A stretch of 64,000 nucleotides of DNA from Candidatus Marsarchaeota G2 archaeon ECH_B_1. GTDB lineage: Archaea > Thermoproteota > Thermoprotei_A > Marsarchaeales > Marsarchaeaceae. The translations under genes were made by a program, and so were the position numbers. Where the stretch lies: the NCBI GenBank assembly GCA_003019535.1, contig NEXG01000001.1:168153-232152 (forward strand), given 5' to 3'. The notes beneath the pieces are model-generated. The model was not told where the DNA came from. It saw nothing but the letters and a program-made list of their open reading frames with translations, and searched no databases. Position 1 is the first letter of the stretch; every line of letters begins with the position of its first letter. Shown here piece by piece: positions 35,421-43,629 of this stretch.

Positions 35421-36777
35421 TTAGTCTTACGTCTACGTCATCGAAAAATGATTCAACGTATGGTGTAGGGACATAAGCTATTGCTTGAAGTGAAGAGCCA
35501 TACCCTACACCCTTAGAGCGCTCGGCTGCAACTTTAAAAGTATTTCCTAAGTCAATCGTGGAACTATTTTGCGGATTTACCACCCCTACTATCTGTGACC
35601 ACTGATTTATAGGAGAAACCATTATCACTGGTTTAAAGTAAAACGCCCTATTCTGCGAGATAACTTTAACAGTTCTTAAAGCTAAGCCCCTTTGCGTTTT
35701 AGGGGGAGCAAATATATATAGCGCATTCTGCGTTTCCCTAAAGTACTCCTGTGTCTGAGTTATTTGCTTGGTTAACGACGCAATCATGGTGGAATAGTTC
35801 TGCATCATCTCAAGTACTTGTCTGTATTCCTCCTTTTTACCATGCAAAAATACCTTATATATAGATGTGTAAGACTGCAAACTTATGCAAGCCTCGAGAG
35901 CTAATGCGGCACCAATAATATTCCTTAGAGGAGAATCAGCGGGGTGCCTTCGATCCATATATATAGAGCCTAAAAGCTTTTTTTCATCAAGCTCTTTAAA
36001 TCCACTTTGTGACCTAATTTTAGATAATTCATCAAATAGAACCCTTGCATCCGTACCAGTCACCAAACCGATTTGTTTGCTCAACTGCTTCTTTTTAATC
36101 AATTCTTGAACTACAAGCGTACTACCTTTTTGGTCACCGCTAACTCCTAAAACAAAGGGGTCTAGCATTAGCGATAACGCGAGAGATAAATCTAGCCCTT
36201 CCGTCATTGGTATCTTTAGACCGTTAGATGATTCGAGCAAGCTATTTCGCTCTAAATCGGAGAGAACCACTCTATTAAGGCCATCGAGCCTTTCGGGATC
36301 CAGCTCTGACTGTGAAGCTAGTATGCCGCCCATTACAATCGAGGCCAAGTCAGTCGTAGTATACCCCAGCTCTTTTAGCAAAAGATAAGTTAGTGTCGTT
36401 GTCGAGCTAATAAGTATGCCATTTAATCCAAACAAGTGCGGATTTAAGACCTCTTCACCTGAAGGTGGGTCAGAGTAGTATGAGATCTCAAACGATGGGT
36501 ATGATTTCTGATGCTGCAGACCGGTATAGCCTAGAAAAAACGTTATTCCCCGTGGAGGTCTCACTAGCTTGTTTACAGATAAAAAAGGGTCAACGAATCT
36601 TACTGTAAAAGGTTTATTACGAGATATTAAGTATGTGGAGAGTAAAAGTGAAGCTGCGATAGGATCGGGTGATGTCTCTACCACCAAGTTGATATATCCG
36701 CCTAAATTCTCCACTGCTTTGAATTTCGATGATTCTTCTAATATTGCCTTTTTCAAGTTTTCGATTTGACTGGACAT
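35413..36777 (-). CDS. RecJ/Cdc45-like DHH-family protein, catalytic motifs lost
   Basis: A 454-residue protein in the slot held by archaeal RecJ-like (GAN) genes between S15 and S1e. The opening GYINLVVETSPDPIAASLLLSTYL aligns with the motif normally holding HxDxDG; here the acids are reduced to one Asp. The DHH triplet is not seen; YTGLQHQKSYP and DRRHPADSPLRN are faint echoes. The C-terminal DHHA1-like part ends GVGYGSSLQAIAYVP. Inactive RecJ/Cdc45 homologues bind MCM and GINS in archaeal replisomes, a plausible role here. Confidence 0.75.
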   Translation of the reverse strand: MSSQIENLKKAILEESSKFKAVENLGGYINLVVETSPDPIAASLLLSTYLISRNKPFTVRFVDPFLSVNKLVRPPRGITFFLGYTGLQHQKSYPSFEISYYSDPPSGEEVLNPHLFGLNGILISSTTTLTYLLLKELGYTTTDLASIVMGGILASQSELDPERLDGLNRVVLSDLERNSLLESSNGLKIPMTEGLDLSLALSLMLDPFVLGVSGDQKGSTLVVQELIKKKQLSKQIGLVTGTDARVLFDELSKIRSQSGFKELDEKKLLGSIYMDRRHPADSPLRNIIGAALALEACISLQSYTSIYKVFLHGKKEEYRQVLEMMQNYSTMIASLTKQITQTQEYFRETQNALYIFAPPKTQRGLALRTVKVISQNRAFYFKPVIMVSPINQWSQIVGVVNPQNSSTIDLGNTFKVAAERSKGVGYGSSLQAIAYVPTPYVESFFDDVDVRLSG

Positions 36778-36823
36778 ACTTGGATTAGCATATTATTCAT
36801 ACGTGGGTTAAAAAATTCTTTTA

Positions 36824-37267
36824 TTATGTAAATGAGGCTGCTCGTGGCTTATACTTCCAATCCTGTGGTAGAACTCCCTGCCGTCGATAGTATTTTGACA
36901 ACCTAAGGATTTTCGACTCAGTTATCTCAAGTCCTCTAAGCGAAAACATGTCTTTTGGATGTTGCTCTAAGTGAGCTATAGTTCTTGACGCATGCTGTAG
37001 TAATGCCTGGAGATCATCGGGTATTTGTGGCTGAACATTATTACCAACCAAAATCTTCGTAAGCTTCTTACCCAAGAAGCCTTTTACAAGTGGGATACCA
37101 TATTGGTCTCTTAGTATTTGACCTATCATGGGCTTTGTGTACCCTTTTTTTGCTAGGTTTACAATAATCTTTTCAACTTCTTCAGGGGTCATCTTAACCC
37201 ATTCTGGTACTTCTAAAGTCACCGGTCTTTTCGAGTGAGATTTGCCTCTGGGGGTTCCCTTACGCAT
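36824..37267 (-). CDS. rps15: Ribosomal protein S15 (uS15)
   Basis: A 147-residue archaeal-type S15 with an N-terminal extension (RKGTPRGKSHSKRP) before the bundle: KKGYTKPMIGQILRDQYGIP, then HLEQHPKDMFSLRGLEITESKILRLSKYYRR, which holds the rRNA three-way-junction contacts. An in-frame TTG one codon upstream is the alternative start. Confidence 0.95.
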   Translation of the reverse strand: MRKGTPRGKSHSKRPVTLEVPEWVKMTPEEVEKIIVNLAKKGYTKPMIGQILRDQYGIPLVKGFLGKKLTKILVGNNVQPQIPDDLQALLQHASRTIAHLEQHPKDMFSLRGLEITESKILRLSKYYRRQGVLPQDWKYKPRAASFT

Positions 37268-37292
37268 CAATAAGTGAGCCTTTTACCTCTAT

Positions 37293-37877
37293 TTAAGTGT
37301 AATTTACAGTGTTTGTATACCACTTCGAGAATGCGATGAATGCCCGTGCTCTATGGGACAATTTGTTCTTTTGACGTGTTGACATTTGAGCGAAACTCTT
37401 CGGAAATGATTCTTTCGGCGAAAAAATCGGATCAAAACCAAACCCATTTTTACCCACGGGCTTATTCAAAATAAATCCATCTACTCGTCCACTGAATATT
37501 TTAAGCTCCACACCGTCAAAATACGCAACAATAGCTTCGAAAAAGGCAGACCTGTCTTTTTTTCCCTTTACTAGGGCAATTAACCCATTAATCCCAATCG
37601 TTGTAAAGGCATATGAGGAGTAGACGCCAGGAAAGCCGTTTAGAGCTTTCACGAATAAACCAGCATCTTCAACTATTAGAGGCTTGTGCAGGTGTTCATA
37701 GGCTTCTAGTGCAGCGTAAGTGGCCACCTCTTGGATTGTTGAGGCCTGTATCTCCATTTTATTTAGAGGCGCCATTATGAGATTAATGCCTAGCCTATCA
37801 AGTAAACCAGAGGCTTCTATAAATTTGTGTTTGTTTTGTGTTATAAACGCGACCTCAGTTTTTTTCACGTCTTTCAT
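37293..37877 (-). CDS. rdgB: Non-canonical purine NTP pyrophosphatase (HAM1/RdgB)
   Basis: A 194-residue house-cleaning enzyme that hydrolyses ITP/XTP to prevent their use in nucleic acids. The N-terminal FITQNKHKFIEA, the central IVEDAGLFVKALNGFPGVYSSY and the late GFGFDPIFSP and KNKLSHRARAF motifs are all present. ATG 37877 follows GAGGTAGG with good spacing and overlaps the end of bud32. Confidence 0.95.
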   Translation of the reverse strand: MKDVKKTEVAFITQNKHKFIEASGLLDRLGINLIMAPLNKMEIQASTIQEVATYAALEAYEHLHKPLIVEDAGLFVKALNGFPGVYSSYAFTTIGINGLIALVKGKKDRSAFFEAIVAYFDGVELKIFSGRVDGFILNKPVGKNGFGFDPIFSPKESFPKSFAQMSTRQKNKLSHRARAFIAFSKWYTNTVNYT

Positions 37878-38541
37878 CAACGTACCTACCTCTCATTCTA
37901 ATCTGCTTAACTCGGTCAAGAACCTGTTCACCCTGCTTTGGACCCAAGATTTTAAAGTAGTTCTCTTTAAACATAGCCAAAATATCGCCGTATATATTTG
38001 GTTTAAGTGCTTGACAGACCTTAAGAAAAAGATTAACATCAACCGCTCTGTGTTCTGTATCATAGCTGAACTCACCTAAACCGAAGTCTATAAAAAATAT
38101 GTCATCGTTTGAGATGATGATGTTTGCCAAAGTTGGATCACCGTGCACTATCCCGTTTTTGTGTAAGACACCGATATCAGATGCGATAGTAGGCACATAA
38201 GTAAGTAGATTATTCTCGTCGACCTTAAGGAGGTTAACTCCCTCAATATACTCCATTAATATGCTTGCGTGAACCTTACTCACAGCTAACACGGTCGGCG
38301 CGTTAATCCCAGCTAGGCAAGCCCTTGTGATTAGTCTAGCTTCTAGAATAGTCCTCTCTGATCTTATTTTCGTGTCCAGTACTGTATTCCTATATTGCTT
38401 TGGTTTCCTATACTTCAAGATGGCCTTTTGACCGAAGAAATTCACTAGATAAATGTAGGCTTCAGCGCCCTTTACCAAAGTCGAAATTACCTCTAGTCCA
38501 AACGTTTCCTCCATGGTATTTCCACATCTTCTATTCTCCAA
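37855..38541 (-). CDS. bud32: KEOPS kinase/ATPase Bud32
   Basis: A 228-residue small RIO-like kinase. It shows the lysine strand AILKYRKPKQYR, the catalytic loop IVHGDPTLANIII and the metal motif FIDFGLGEFS. Bud32 drives KEOPS by ATP hydrolysis. The frame from ATG 38541 overlaps kae1 by 49 bases; ATG 38514 would give a start closer to the family ([18 protein letters not shown]). The ending KNIRMRGRYVDERREKN-like basic tail is typical for tRNA contact. Confidence 0.95.
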   Translation of the reverse strand: MENRRCGNTMEETFGLEVISTLVKGAEAYIYLVNFFGQKAILKYRKPKQYRNTVLDTKIRSERTILEARLITRACLAGINAPTVLAVSKVHASILMEYIEGVNLLKVDENNLLTYVPTIASDIGVLHKNGIVHGDPTLANIIISNDDIFFIDFGLGEFSYDTEHRAVDVNLFLKVCQALKPNIYGDILAMFKENYFKILGPKQGEQVLDRVKQIRMRGRYVDERREKN

Positions 38542-39491
38542 CGGGGAAAAACCGCACTTTCTTCTATTCGAAGATACCTTTCTGAACGGTAAAGCATCGA
38601 ACCTACGTACGCAATCATCGCGCCATTATCCCCAGCCAAATTAGATGGTACAACAGTAAAATGACTTTCATGTTCCTTACAAACAGCTTCGAGCATTTGG
38701 GCTAGACGCCTAGCTCTTGCGACCCCTCCAGTTAACGTCACTTCTTGTTTACCCGTCAACACCAGCACTCGTTCTGTTGCTTCTGCAAGCATGGAAAAAG
38801 CGGTTTCTACCACACTATATGATAAATCGGCTGGATCCACTCCAACCTTTAATAGGCGACGTGCGGCTGTAAGTAAGCCTGAAAAACTCATGTCTTGACC
38901 CTTAACGGAATAAGGAACATTTAGATATCTTGAGGCTGTATCGGCCAACTCCAAAACTTTCGGTGTTCCAGGAAATCCGAAGCCTAAGTCTCTGGCTAAT
39001 ACATCTAAAAGATTTCCAACGGAAATGTCAAGTGTTTCCCCAAGTACCACGTATCTCTTTGATGCATAGTCAACAATTGCTGTGTTACCACCCGAAACAA
39101 AGAGTGTTATGGGGTCTTTTGTAATGGAAAATTTCCTTGCGATCTCTATGTGTGCTACTGAGTGGTTAACTCCAATTATAGGAACGCCAAATTTGAGCGA
39201 GATGGCTCGAGCGGCCACCCCCCCTATACGTAGACATGGACCTAGACCTGGACCTTGCGAAAAGGCCACGGCTACAAGTTTATGCCTGTTCTCCTCAATA
39301 TACTTAAAGGCATCGTGAATAAGTGAAGGTGCGTATTCTTCGTGATGTTGAGCAGCCTCACGGGGGTGGATACCGCCCTCTCTTGTTGTGTATGTGTGTG
39401 ATAAATTAAATAAGATGTCGCCGTCGAGAGAACACACGCCAACCCCGAAAGTATGGGCCGTGCTCTCCAGACCTAACACAATACTACTCAT
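38493..39491 (-). CDS. kae1: tRNA threonylcarbamoyladenosine synthase Kae1
   Basis: A 332-residue ASKHA-fold enzyme that transfers the threonylcarbamoyl group to A37 of tRNA. The metal motif HPREAAQHH lies near residues 42-50; [23 protein letters not shown] and [11 protein letters not shown] complete the ATP site. ATG 39491 overlaps the S27ae stop by 8 bases; S27ae-Kae1-Bud32 is the classic order. Confidence 0.97.
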   Translation of the reverse strand: MSSIVLGLESTAHTFGVGVCSLDGDILFNLSHTYTTREGGIHPREAAQHHEEYAPSLIHDAFKYIEENRHKLVAVAFSQGPGLGPCLRIGGVAARAISLKFGVPIIGVNHSVAHIEIARKFSITKDPITLFVSGGNTAIVDYASKRYVVLGETLDISVGNLLDVLARDLGFGFPGTPKVLELADTASRYLNVPYSVKGQDMSFSGLLTAARRLLKVGVDPADLSYSVVETAFSMLAEATERVLVLTGKQEVTLTGGVARARRLAQMLEAVCKEHESHFTVVPSNLAGDNGAMIAYVGSMLYRSERYLRIEESAVFPRWRIEDVEIPWRKRLD

Positions 39492-39660
39492 TTGACTTCT
39501 GCTTTACAAACTCCGTATAGCCGCATTTACCACAGCTCCAACGCGCCCCGCCAACCGTGTGATAAGCCATGTTAGAACCACATCTGGGGCATTTTTTCCT
39601 GAGGCTTTTGATCGACATATTCTTATAGTCGTATTCATACAGTTTACTTATATCCGACAT
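39484..39660 (-). CDS. rps27ae: Ribosomal protein S27ae (eS31)
   Basis: A 58-residue zinc-ribbon protein of the small subunit head. [10 protein letters not shown] and [11 protein letters not shown] supply the four zinc cysteines, and the ending matches the family. Start ATG 39660; the stop lies within the kae1 start region (overlap of 8 bases). Confidence 0.93.
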   Translation of the reverse strand: MSDISKLYEYDYKNMSIKSLRKKCPRCGSNMAYHTVGGARWSCGKCGYTEFVKQKSNE

Positions 39661-39684
39661 AGGTTTTAAACCTCGAGTTACTAT

Positions 39685-40029
39685 TTACGCTTTTTGCTCT
39701 TGTTGCACTGTCTGAGAATTAGACTCGTTCTTCTGCTTTTTAATACCTTGATCTCTGTTTAGTAAGTAATCTCTTTCAAACGCTAAGATTTTATCAGAAG
39801 AATCATATATATTTGCATCAGCAGTTATAATGTTTGTACCATAATCTGGTTTAACTTTAATGATCACTATTAATTCTGGGTTGATTCCTAAAACTGCGCC
39901 TATCTGCTGTTTTAATTGTTTTCTCGAAGGAGTGGGTTGCCCAGAAGGATTACTAATTCGGATTCTTACCTCTCTCCGCCTCGCAAGCAGATTCCTCTTA
40001 TCGTGGAGTACTACACTTGATTCAGCCAT
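39685..40029 (-). CDS. rps24e: Ribosomal protein S24e
   Basis: A 114-residue small-subunit protein with NLLARREVRIRISNPSGQPTPS at the start and the KPDYGTNIITADANIYDS strand region. The tail is lysine/glutamine-rich. ATG 40029 overlaps the dephospho-CoA kinase gene by 8 bases. Confidence 0.95.
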   Translation of the reverse strand: MAESSVVLHDKRNLLARRREVRIRISNPSGQPTPSRKQLKQQIGAVLGINPELIVIIKVKPDYGTNIITADANIYDSSDKILAFERDYLLNRDQGIKKQKNESNSQTVQQEQKA

Positions 40030-40546
40030 AACTTTTAACCACCATCTCGTTAAATATGTTTAACGCTTCTAATCTTTTAACTTTATTGACATTCACACAA
40101 ACCACACCCATTTCCGGTTGGCCATAGAATACTGAGTAGCCACTGGGGGATAATATAATTGCCACCAAGGTTAGCAGATCTTCCTCACCGTCAACAAGTA
40201 TTAACGAGGAATCTTTTTTATTCAGCGCGGTCGAGAAAACAATAAACGAATCAAGGCTAATCATCCCTGCAGGGTTCCACACGTTTATAGGGTTAAGACT
40301 CTTCCAATCATAAGCAAATTCTTTCCGTTTAGTTTTTTGGTCAACAATCATTATTCTTGGTCTATATCCACTAGAAAAAGCAGTACTACTAACCACGTCG
40401 CCTACAGTGATAACCTTAGATAGGTCTCTTTTTGAGAGAAGAGAGAGGTATTCCTTATCGTTATAAACCCTACCCATAGGCTTTGAAAGGAGAGTTCTAA
40501 GCCTAGACGAGATAACCCACGCAATTTTAGTATAATTCGAGGGCAT
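40022..40546 (-). CDS. GTP-dependent dephospho-CoA kinase
   Basis: A 174-residue protein of the COG1909/DUF359 family, shown in archaea to phosphorylate dephospho-CoA with GTP, the last step of CoA synthesis. Family features are VITVGDVVSS near residue 48, RIMIVDQKTKR near 64 and LILVDGEEDLLTLVA near 115. Its place between spt4 and rps24e is conserved. It overlaps both neighbours (20 and 8 bases). Confidence 0.9.
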   Translation of the reverse strand: MPSNYTKIAWVISSRLRTLLSKPMGRVYNDKEYLSLLSKRDLSKVITVGDVVSSTAFSSGYRPRIMIVDQKTKRKEFAYDWKSLNPINVWNPAGMISLDSFIVFSTALNKKDSSLILVDGEEDLLTLVAIILSPSGYSVFYGQPEMGVVCVNVNKVKRLEALNIFNEMVVKSYG

Positions 40547-40733
40547 ATTTCCCGCGCTTTGTTATGCTAAGTGTCCTTGCTATTTGAGAATTATTGGGAT
40601 CATATATTATTATTAGCCCACTCCAGGCCTCAGAAAACTTTTGAGCGCCACAATTCTCACATACCACAGCCTTTATAGGATTCAGGAACTTACAAACCTT
40701 GCACGCCTTGAGGGTAGATGATTTTGCGGGCAA
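40527..40733 (-). CDS. spt4: Transcription elongation factor Spt4 (RpoE'')
   Basis: A 68-residue zinc-binding partner of Spt5. CKVCKF and CENCGA give the zinc site, and WSGLIIIYDPNNSQIARTL is the Spt4 signature. TTG 40733 follows GGGGAT. Nine bases separate it from rpoE. Confidence 0.93.
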   Translation of the reverse strand: MPAKSSTLKACKVCKFLNPIKAVVCENCGAQKFSEAWSGLIIIYDPNNSQIARTLSITKRGKYALELY

Positions 40734-40742
40734 TGTTATCCC

Positions 40743-41303
40743 CTATTGAGATGGCTTTAATTCTTGATGCCTGATCCACTCGATTTTTCCGAGGCCTGGT
40801 TGTCTGCAGGTCAGCATGAGCCTACTCTCTCTTGCCTCATTTCGTGTGCTTATGCTCGTTATCCTGACCCGAACCATATCATTTATCTGCAAGACTTTCT
40901 GAGTGTTTTTTCCAATTAGTGCTCCTCGTTTAGAATCATAAACAGCATAATCACCGTCGAAGACTTGGGAAATATGAAGCACACCTGTCATCGGACCTAC
41001 CCTTATTTTTGCCCCAGCCTCAGTTATCTCTTCCACCAGACCATCACTAATATCCCCTGGATAAGGGATGTATGATATTAAGTCAGCAACTACTCGAACC
41101 CGCACACCCCCATCGCCAGGTATTAAGAAACCCTCATCATCTATCTCTGGAGCATCTAAAACAGTCACTATATACCCGAGTTCTTTATCATAAACTCCCA
41201 CATATTTCTCTCTTAGCGTCTCTAGAATCGCTTGTTTAAGCGGGATGTTAAATTTAAATGGATCGACCCTGACATACTCTTCGAGCTTTACAAGGTAAAA
41301 CAT
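40743..41303 (-). CDS. rpoE1: RNA polymerase subunit E' (Rpo7)
   Basis: A 186-residue stalk subunit. The N-terminal tip domain is FYLVKLEEYVRVDPFKF to the LREKYVGVYDKELGYIVTV strand. The C-terminal S1 RNA-binding domain has GDISDGLVEEITEAGAKIRVGPMTGVLH. ATG 41303 has GAGG upstream; TTG 41318 is less likely. Confidence 0.96.
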   Translation of the reverse strand: MFYLVKLEEYVRVDPFKFNIPLKQAILETLREKYVGVYDKELGYIVTVLDAPEIDDEGFLIPGDGGVRVRVVADLISYIPYPGDISDGLVEEITEAGAKIRVGPMTGVLHISQVFDGDYAVYDSKRGALIGKNTQKVLQINDMVRVRITSISTRNEARESRLMLTCRQPGLGKIEWIRHQELKPSQ

Positions 41304-41401
41304 AAAGTTATTCCTCAATAACCATATTTAAGAGTTCCTCTACTATAACTATTAACGACGTACATAAAGGGTAAATCAAGGATCATATTCTATTAATATA
41401 C

Positions 41402-41812
41402 TTAAGGACTGAAGATTAGTCTATTATCATTTGTTATAATAATCGCAGGAACACCCTGTTCTGAAAGACGGCGTCTTAATCCAGAATCACATGTGAAAAC
41501 TATCCCATCATGCTTTAAAGAAGCTTCAAGAAGTGAATCATCTGCAATCAAGGTTTGTGTATCTATAATCGTACACTTTTCACAAAGCTTTAGTGAAAGA
41601 GCTGCAAGTAACCTAGTTTTTCCGGTACCTGTTGCAGATAATTTTTTAAGCTCCTCTAAAACTGCTTTTGTTATGCCGATCTTATACGGGGAAGCAAACA
41701 GTATGTCAAACCATGAAATAATGTCTATCCTTCTTGAAAGAGCGTGGATCAACCCGCTTGAATCAAGGAGTATCAAAGGGACTTTATCGTGCCGTAACCT
41801 GTAAGTCTCCAT
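41402..41812 (-). CDS. PIN-domain RNase-like protein (Fcf1/VapC9 type)
   Basis: A 136-residue PIN domain. The acidic site uses Asp in LILLDSSGLIHAL, Glu in AVLEELKKL, Asp in DDSLLEA and Asp in FTCDSGLRRRL. This COG1412-type gene commonly follows eIF2-gamma in archaea and may act in rRNA processing. It overlaps the eIF2-gamma end by 40 bases. No antitoxin gene is nearby, which argues against a toxin role. Confidence 0.88.
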   Translation of the reverse strand: METYRLRHDKVPLILLDSSGLIHALSRRIDIISWFDILFASPYKIGITKAVLEELKKLSATGTGKTRLLAALSLKLCEKCTIIDTQTLIADDSLLEASLKHDGIVFTCDSGLRRRLSEQGVPAIIITNDNRLIFSP

Positions 41813-42987
41813 TTATCTTGAACCCTCCTAGCTAAAGCTATACGGGCCCCAATCTCTGCTACAACTGGCCTTGAAAACCTTATTTCAGCGCGATCCTTCT
41901 TAATTTGCTTTACGACGGCAGTGACGATAGCAGGACCAACCGCGACCACCACTTGCTCGCCTGGCTTTATTGGTTCCAGCACCCTCATTTCCTTAGTCCC
42001 TATAACTCTTTGGAACACGTGAATTTCGGCATCTATCTCATAGGTTGGATTAGGAACCATGCCAACCTTGCCAACAACATTACCGACCAGATTATCCGCT
42101 TTTGTTAAACTTGGATCTAGATCCGTTTGAACACCTATCAGGCCACCTGGGTCAGCTGAACTTAACTCTATATCTCCGCTCTTTAAGCCCGTAACTTGCG
42201 CTATGAGTGGCTCAATAGAACTGTCAAGTTTAGCCCCAGGTAATATCTGTATTTCATCTCCCACTTTTATCAAACCGCTCACAACAGATCCGCCAATAAC
42301 GCCGCCTCTAAACTCCTGTGGTAGCGTTCCAGGCCTATTGGTATCAAACGACCTGATAACATACATCTTTAAAGGCGCCGAGGGGTCTCTTGCAGGCACG
42401 GGAATATACTCTATTAATGCCCTTATGAGCTCCGATAGATTAGCACCTCTTAATGCGGAGACAGGTATGATTGGTGCTCTCTCCGCCCAAGTCCCTGACA
42501 CCATTTGCTTAATTTCCTTGTAATTTTGTTTGGCAGCCTCGGGGTCAACCACATCAACCTTGTTTTGCACGATGACGAGATTACGAACACCAATTATTTC
42601 CAACGCTGCAAAGTGTTCTCTTGTCTGAGGCTGGGGGCATGGTTCGTTTGCCGCAATCACCAAAATGGCCCCATCCATTATTGCTGCACCGCTGAGCATC
42701 CTAGCCATAAGTACCTCATGACCAGGCGAATCCACAAATGACACAGCGCGAACGAATTGTGTGACATTACCACAATATGGGCATCTGTCTGAAGAACTAT
42801 ATTTTCCACAGACGGGGCATTTATAAAAAGCAGCGTTAGCGAATCCTAACTTTATAGTCATACCACGCTTAATCTCTTCGCTATGTTTAGCCGTCCATAC
42901 ACCTGTAAGCGCCTTAACAAGAGTTGATTTACCATGGTCTACGTGTCCTACGACACCTATATTTAATACAGGCTTAAGATTCTGCAT
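41773..42987 (-). CDS. eif2g: Translation initiation factor 2 subunit gamma
   Basis: A 404-residue GTPase core of the factor that brings initiator tRNA to the ribosome. G1 GHVDHGKS, G3 DSPGHE and G4 NKVD are present. Archaeal zinc knuckle CPVCGKYSSSDRCPYCG lies between G2 and G3. Two beta barrels follow. ATG 42987 starts the standard NLKPVLNIGVVGHVDHG. Confidence 0.97.
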   Translation of the reverse strand: MQNLKPVLNIGVVGHVDHGKSTLVKALTGVWTAKHSEEIKRGMTIKLGFANAAFYKCPVCGKYSSSDRCPYCGNVTQFVRAVSFVDSPGHEVLMARMLSGAAIMDGAILVIAANEPCPQPQTREHFAALEIIGVRNLVIVQNKVDVVDPEAAKQNYKEIKQMVSGTWAERAPIIPVSALRGANLSELIRALIEYIPVPARDPSAPLKMYVIRSFDTNRPGTLPQEFRGGVIGGSVVSGLIKVGDEIQILPGAKLDSSIEPLIAQVTGLKSGDIELSSADPGGLIGVQTDLDPSLTKADNLVGNVVGKVGMVPNPTYEIDAEIHVFQRVIGTKEMRVLEPIKPGEQVVVAVGPAIVTAVVKQIKKDRAEIRFSRPVVAEIGARIALARRVQDKWRLTGYGTIKSL

Positions 42988-42995
42988 TCAATAAC

Positions 42996-43322
42996 TCAGC
43001 CCTTTTTAACTGCAGCTGTGTTTATCTGAACAACGGATTCAGTTATCATCGAACCTCTCCTCAGGACTCTTTTACGAATACCTTTTTTGTCCTTCAATAA
43101 AACTCGTACAAGCCCACCACCCTGAATATTCTTCAACATCGGAAACCCAGCAGAATCGCTTCCACCAGTTATAACTAACTCGTACTCAGGTTTACCCACT
43201 AGCGAACCATCAACCTTATCCCCTATCCTCAAGCCGATGAAATTAGAAGCATTCTGGCCGCTAACACTCACAGTCTCTGTCTTCCCATCTTTATATGAGA
43301 CCACAACCTTGAATTCGACCAT
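42996..43322 (-). CDS. rps6e: Ribosomal protein S6e
   Basis: A 108-residue small-subunit protein. VEFKVVVSYKDGKTETVSVSG at the start and LVGKPEYELVITGGSDSAGFPMLKN in the middle are diagnostic, followed by RKRVLRRG. The frame is open to 43385, but ATG 43322 gives the family start. It lies nine bases before eif2g. Confidence 0.95.
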   Translation of the reverse strand: MVEFKVVVSYKDGKTETVSVSGQNASNFIGLRIGDKVDGSLVGKPEYELVITGGSDSAGFPMLKNIQGGGLVRVLLKDKKGIRKRVLRRGSMITESVVQINTAAVKKG

Positions 43323-43629
43323 ATAGTAGACTTCAACATCACCCCCTTTAAATTTTACTAATAGGCCCCCATCTAACCTACACATATTAACGTTTCTTAG
43401 TTTGAGGCAAACTACCTGTGACGCGTTAGATGAGCCGAAGTAGCAAGAAGCATGACAAGCAAACTTTGAACGCGAGACTAACTGAGACTATGTGCATGCT
43501 TAGAGAGCGAAACTGATGAACCAACAACGAAAATCTATTGCATACATGAGAGTTCTCCGAGCGAGCGCTTATTATACTTGGTACCCGCGCCTCGGGTAAT
43601 GTTGCCCAAATACTATCCAGAACTAAGAA
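43323..43629. other. Gap between infB and rps6e
   Basis: About 300 bases. On the minus strand, TATA-like AAGTATAATAAG near 43570 and GTTAATATG near 43385 could drive the S6e-eIF2-gamma cluster. Weak C-box-like (TGATGA) and D-box-like (CTGA) sequences occur near 43465-43520, but spacing is poor and no snoRNA-like RNA is claimed. Confidence 0.45.

Noticed and set aside
43430-43530. Box C/D guide RNA near infB
   Set aside because: TGATGA and CTGA-like boxes occur but their order and spacing do not fit, and no terminal stem pairs well.
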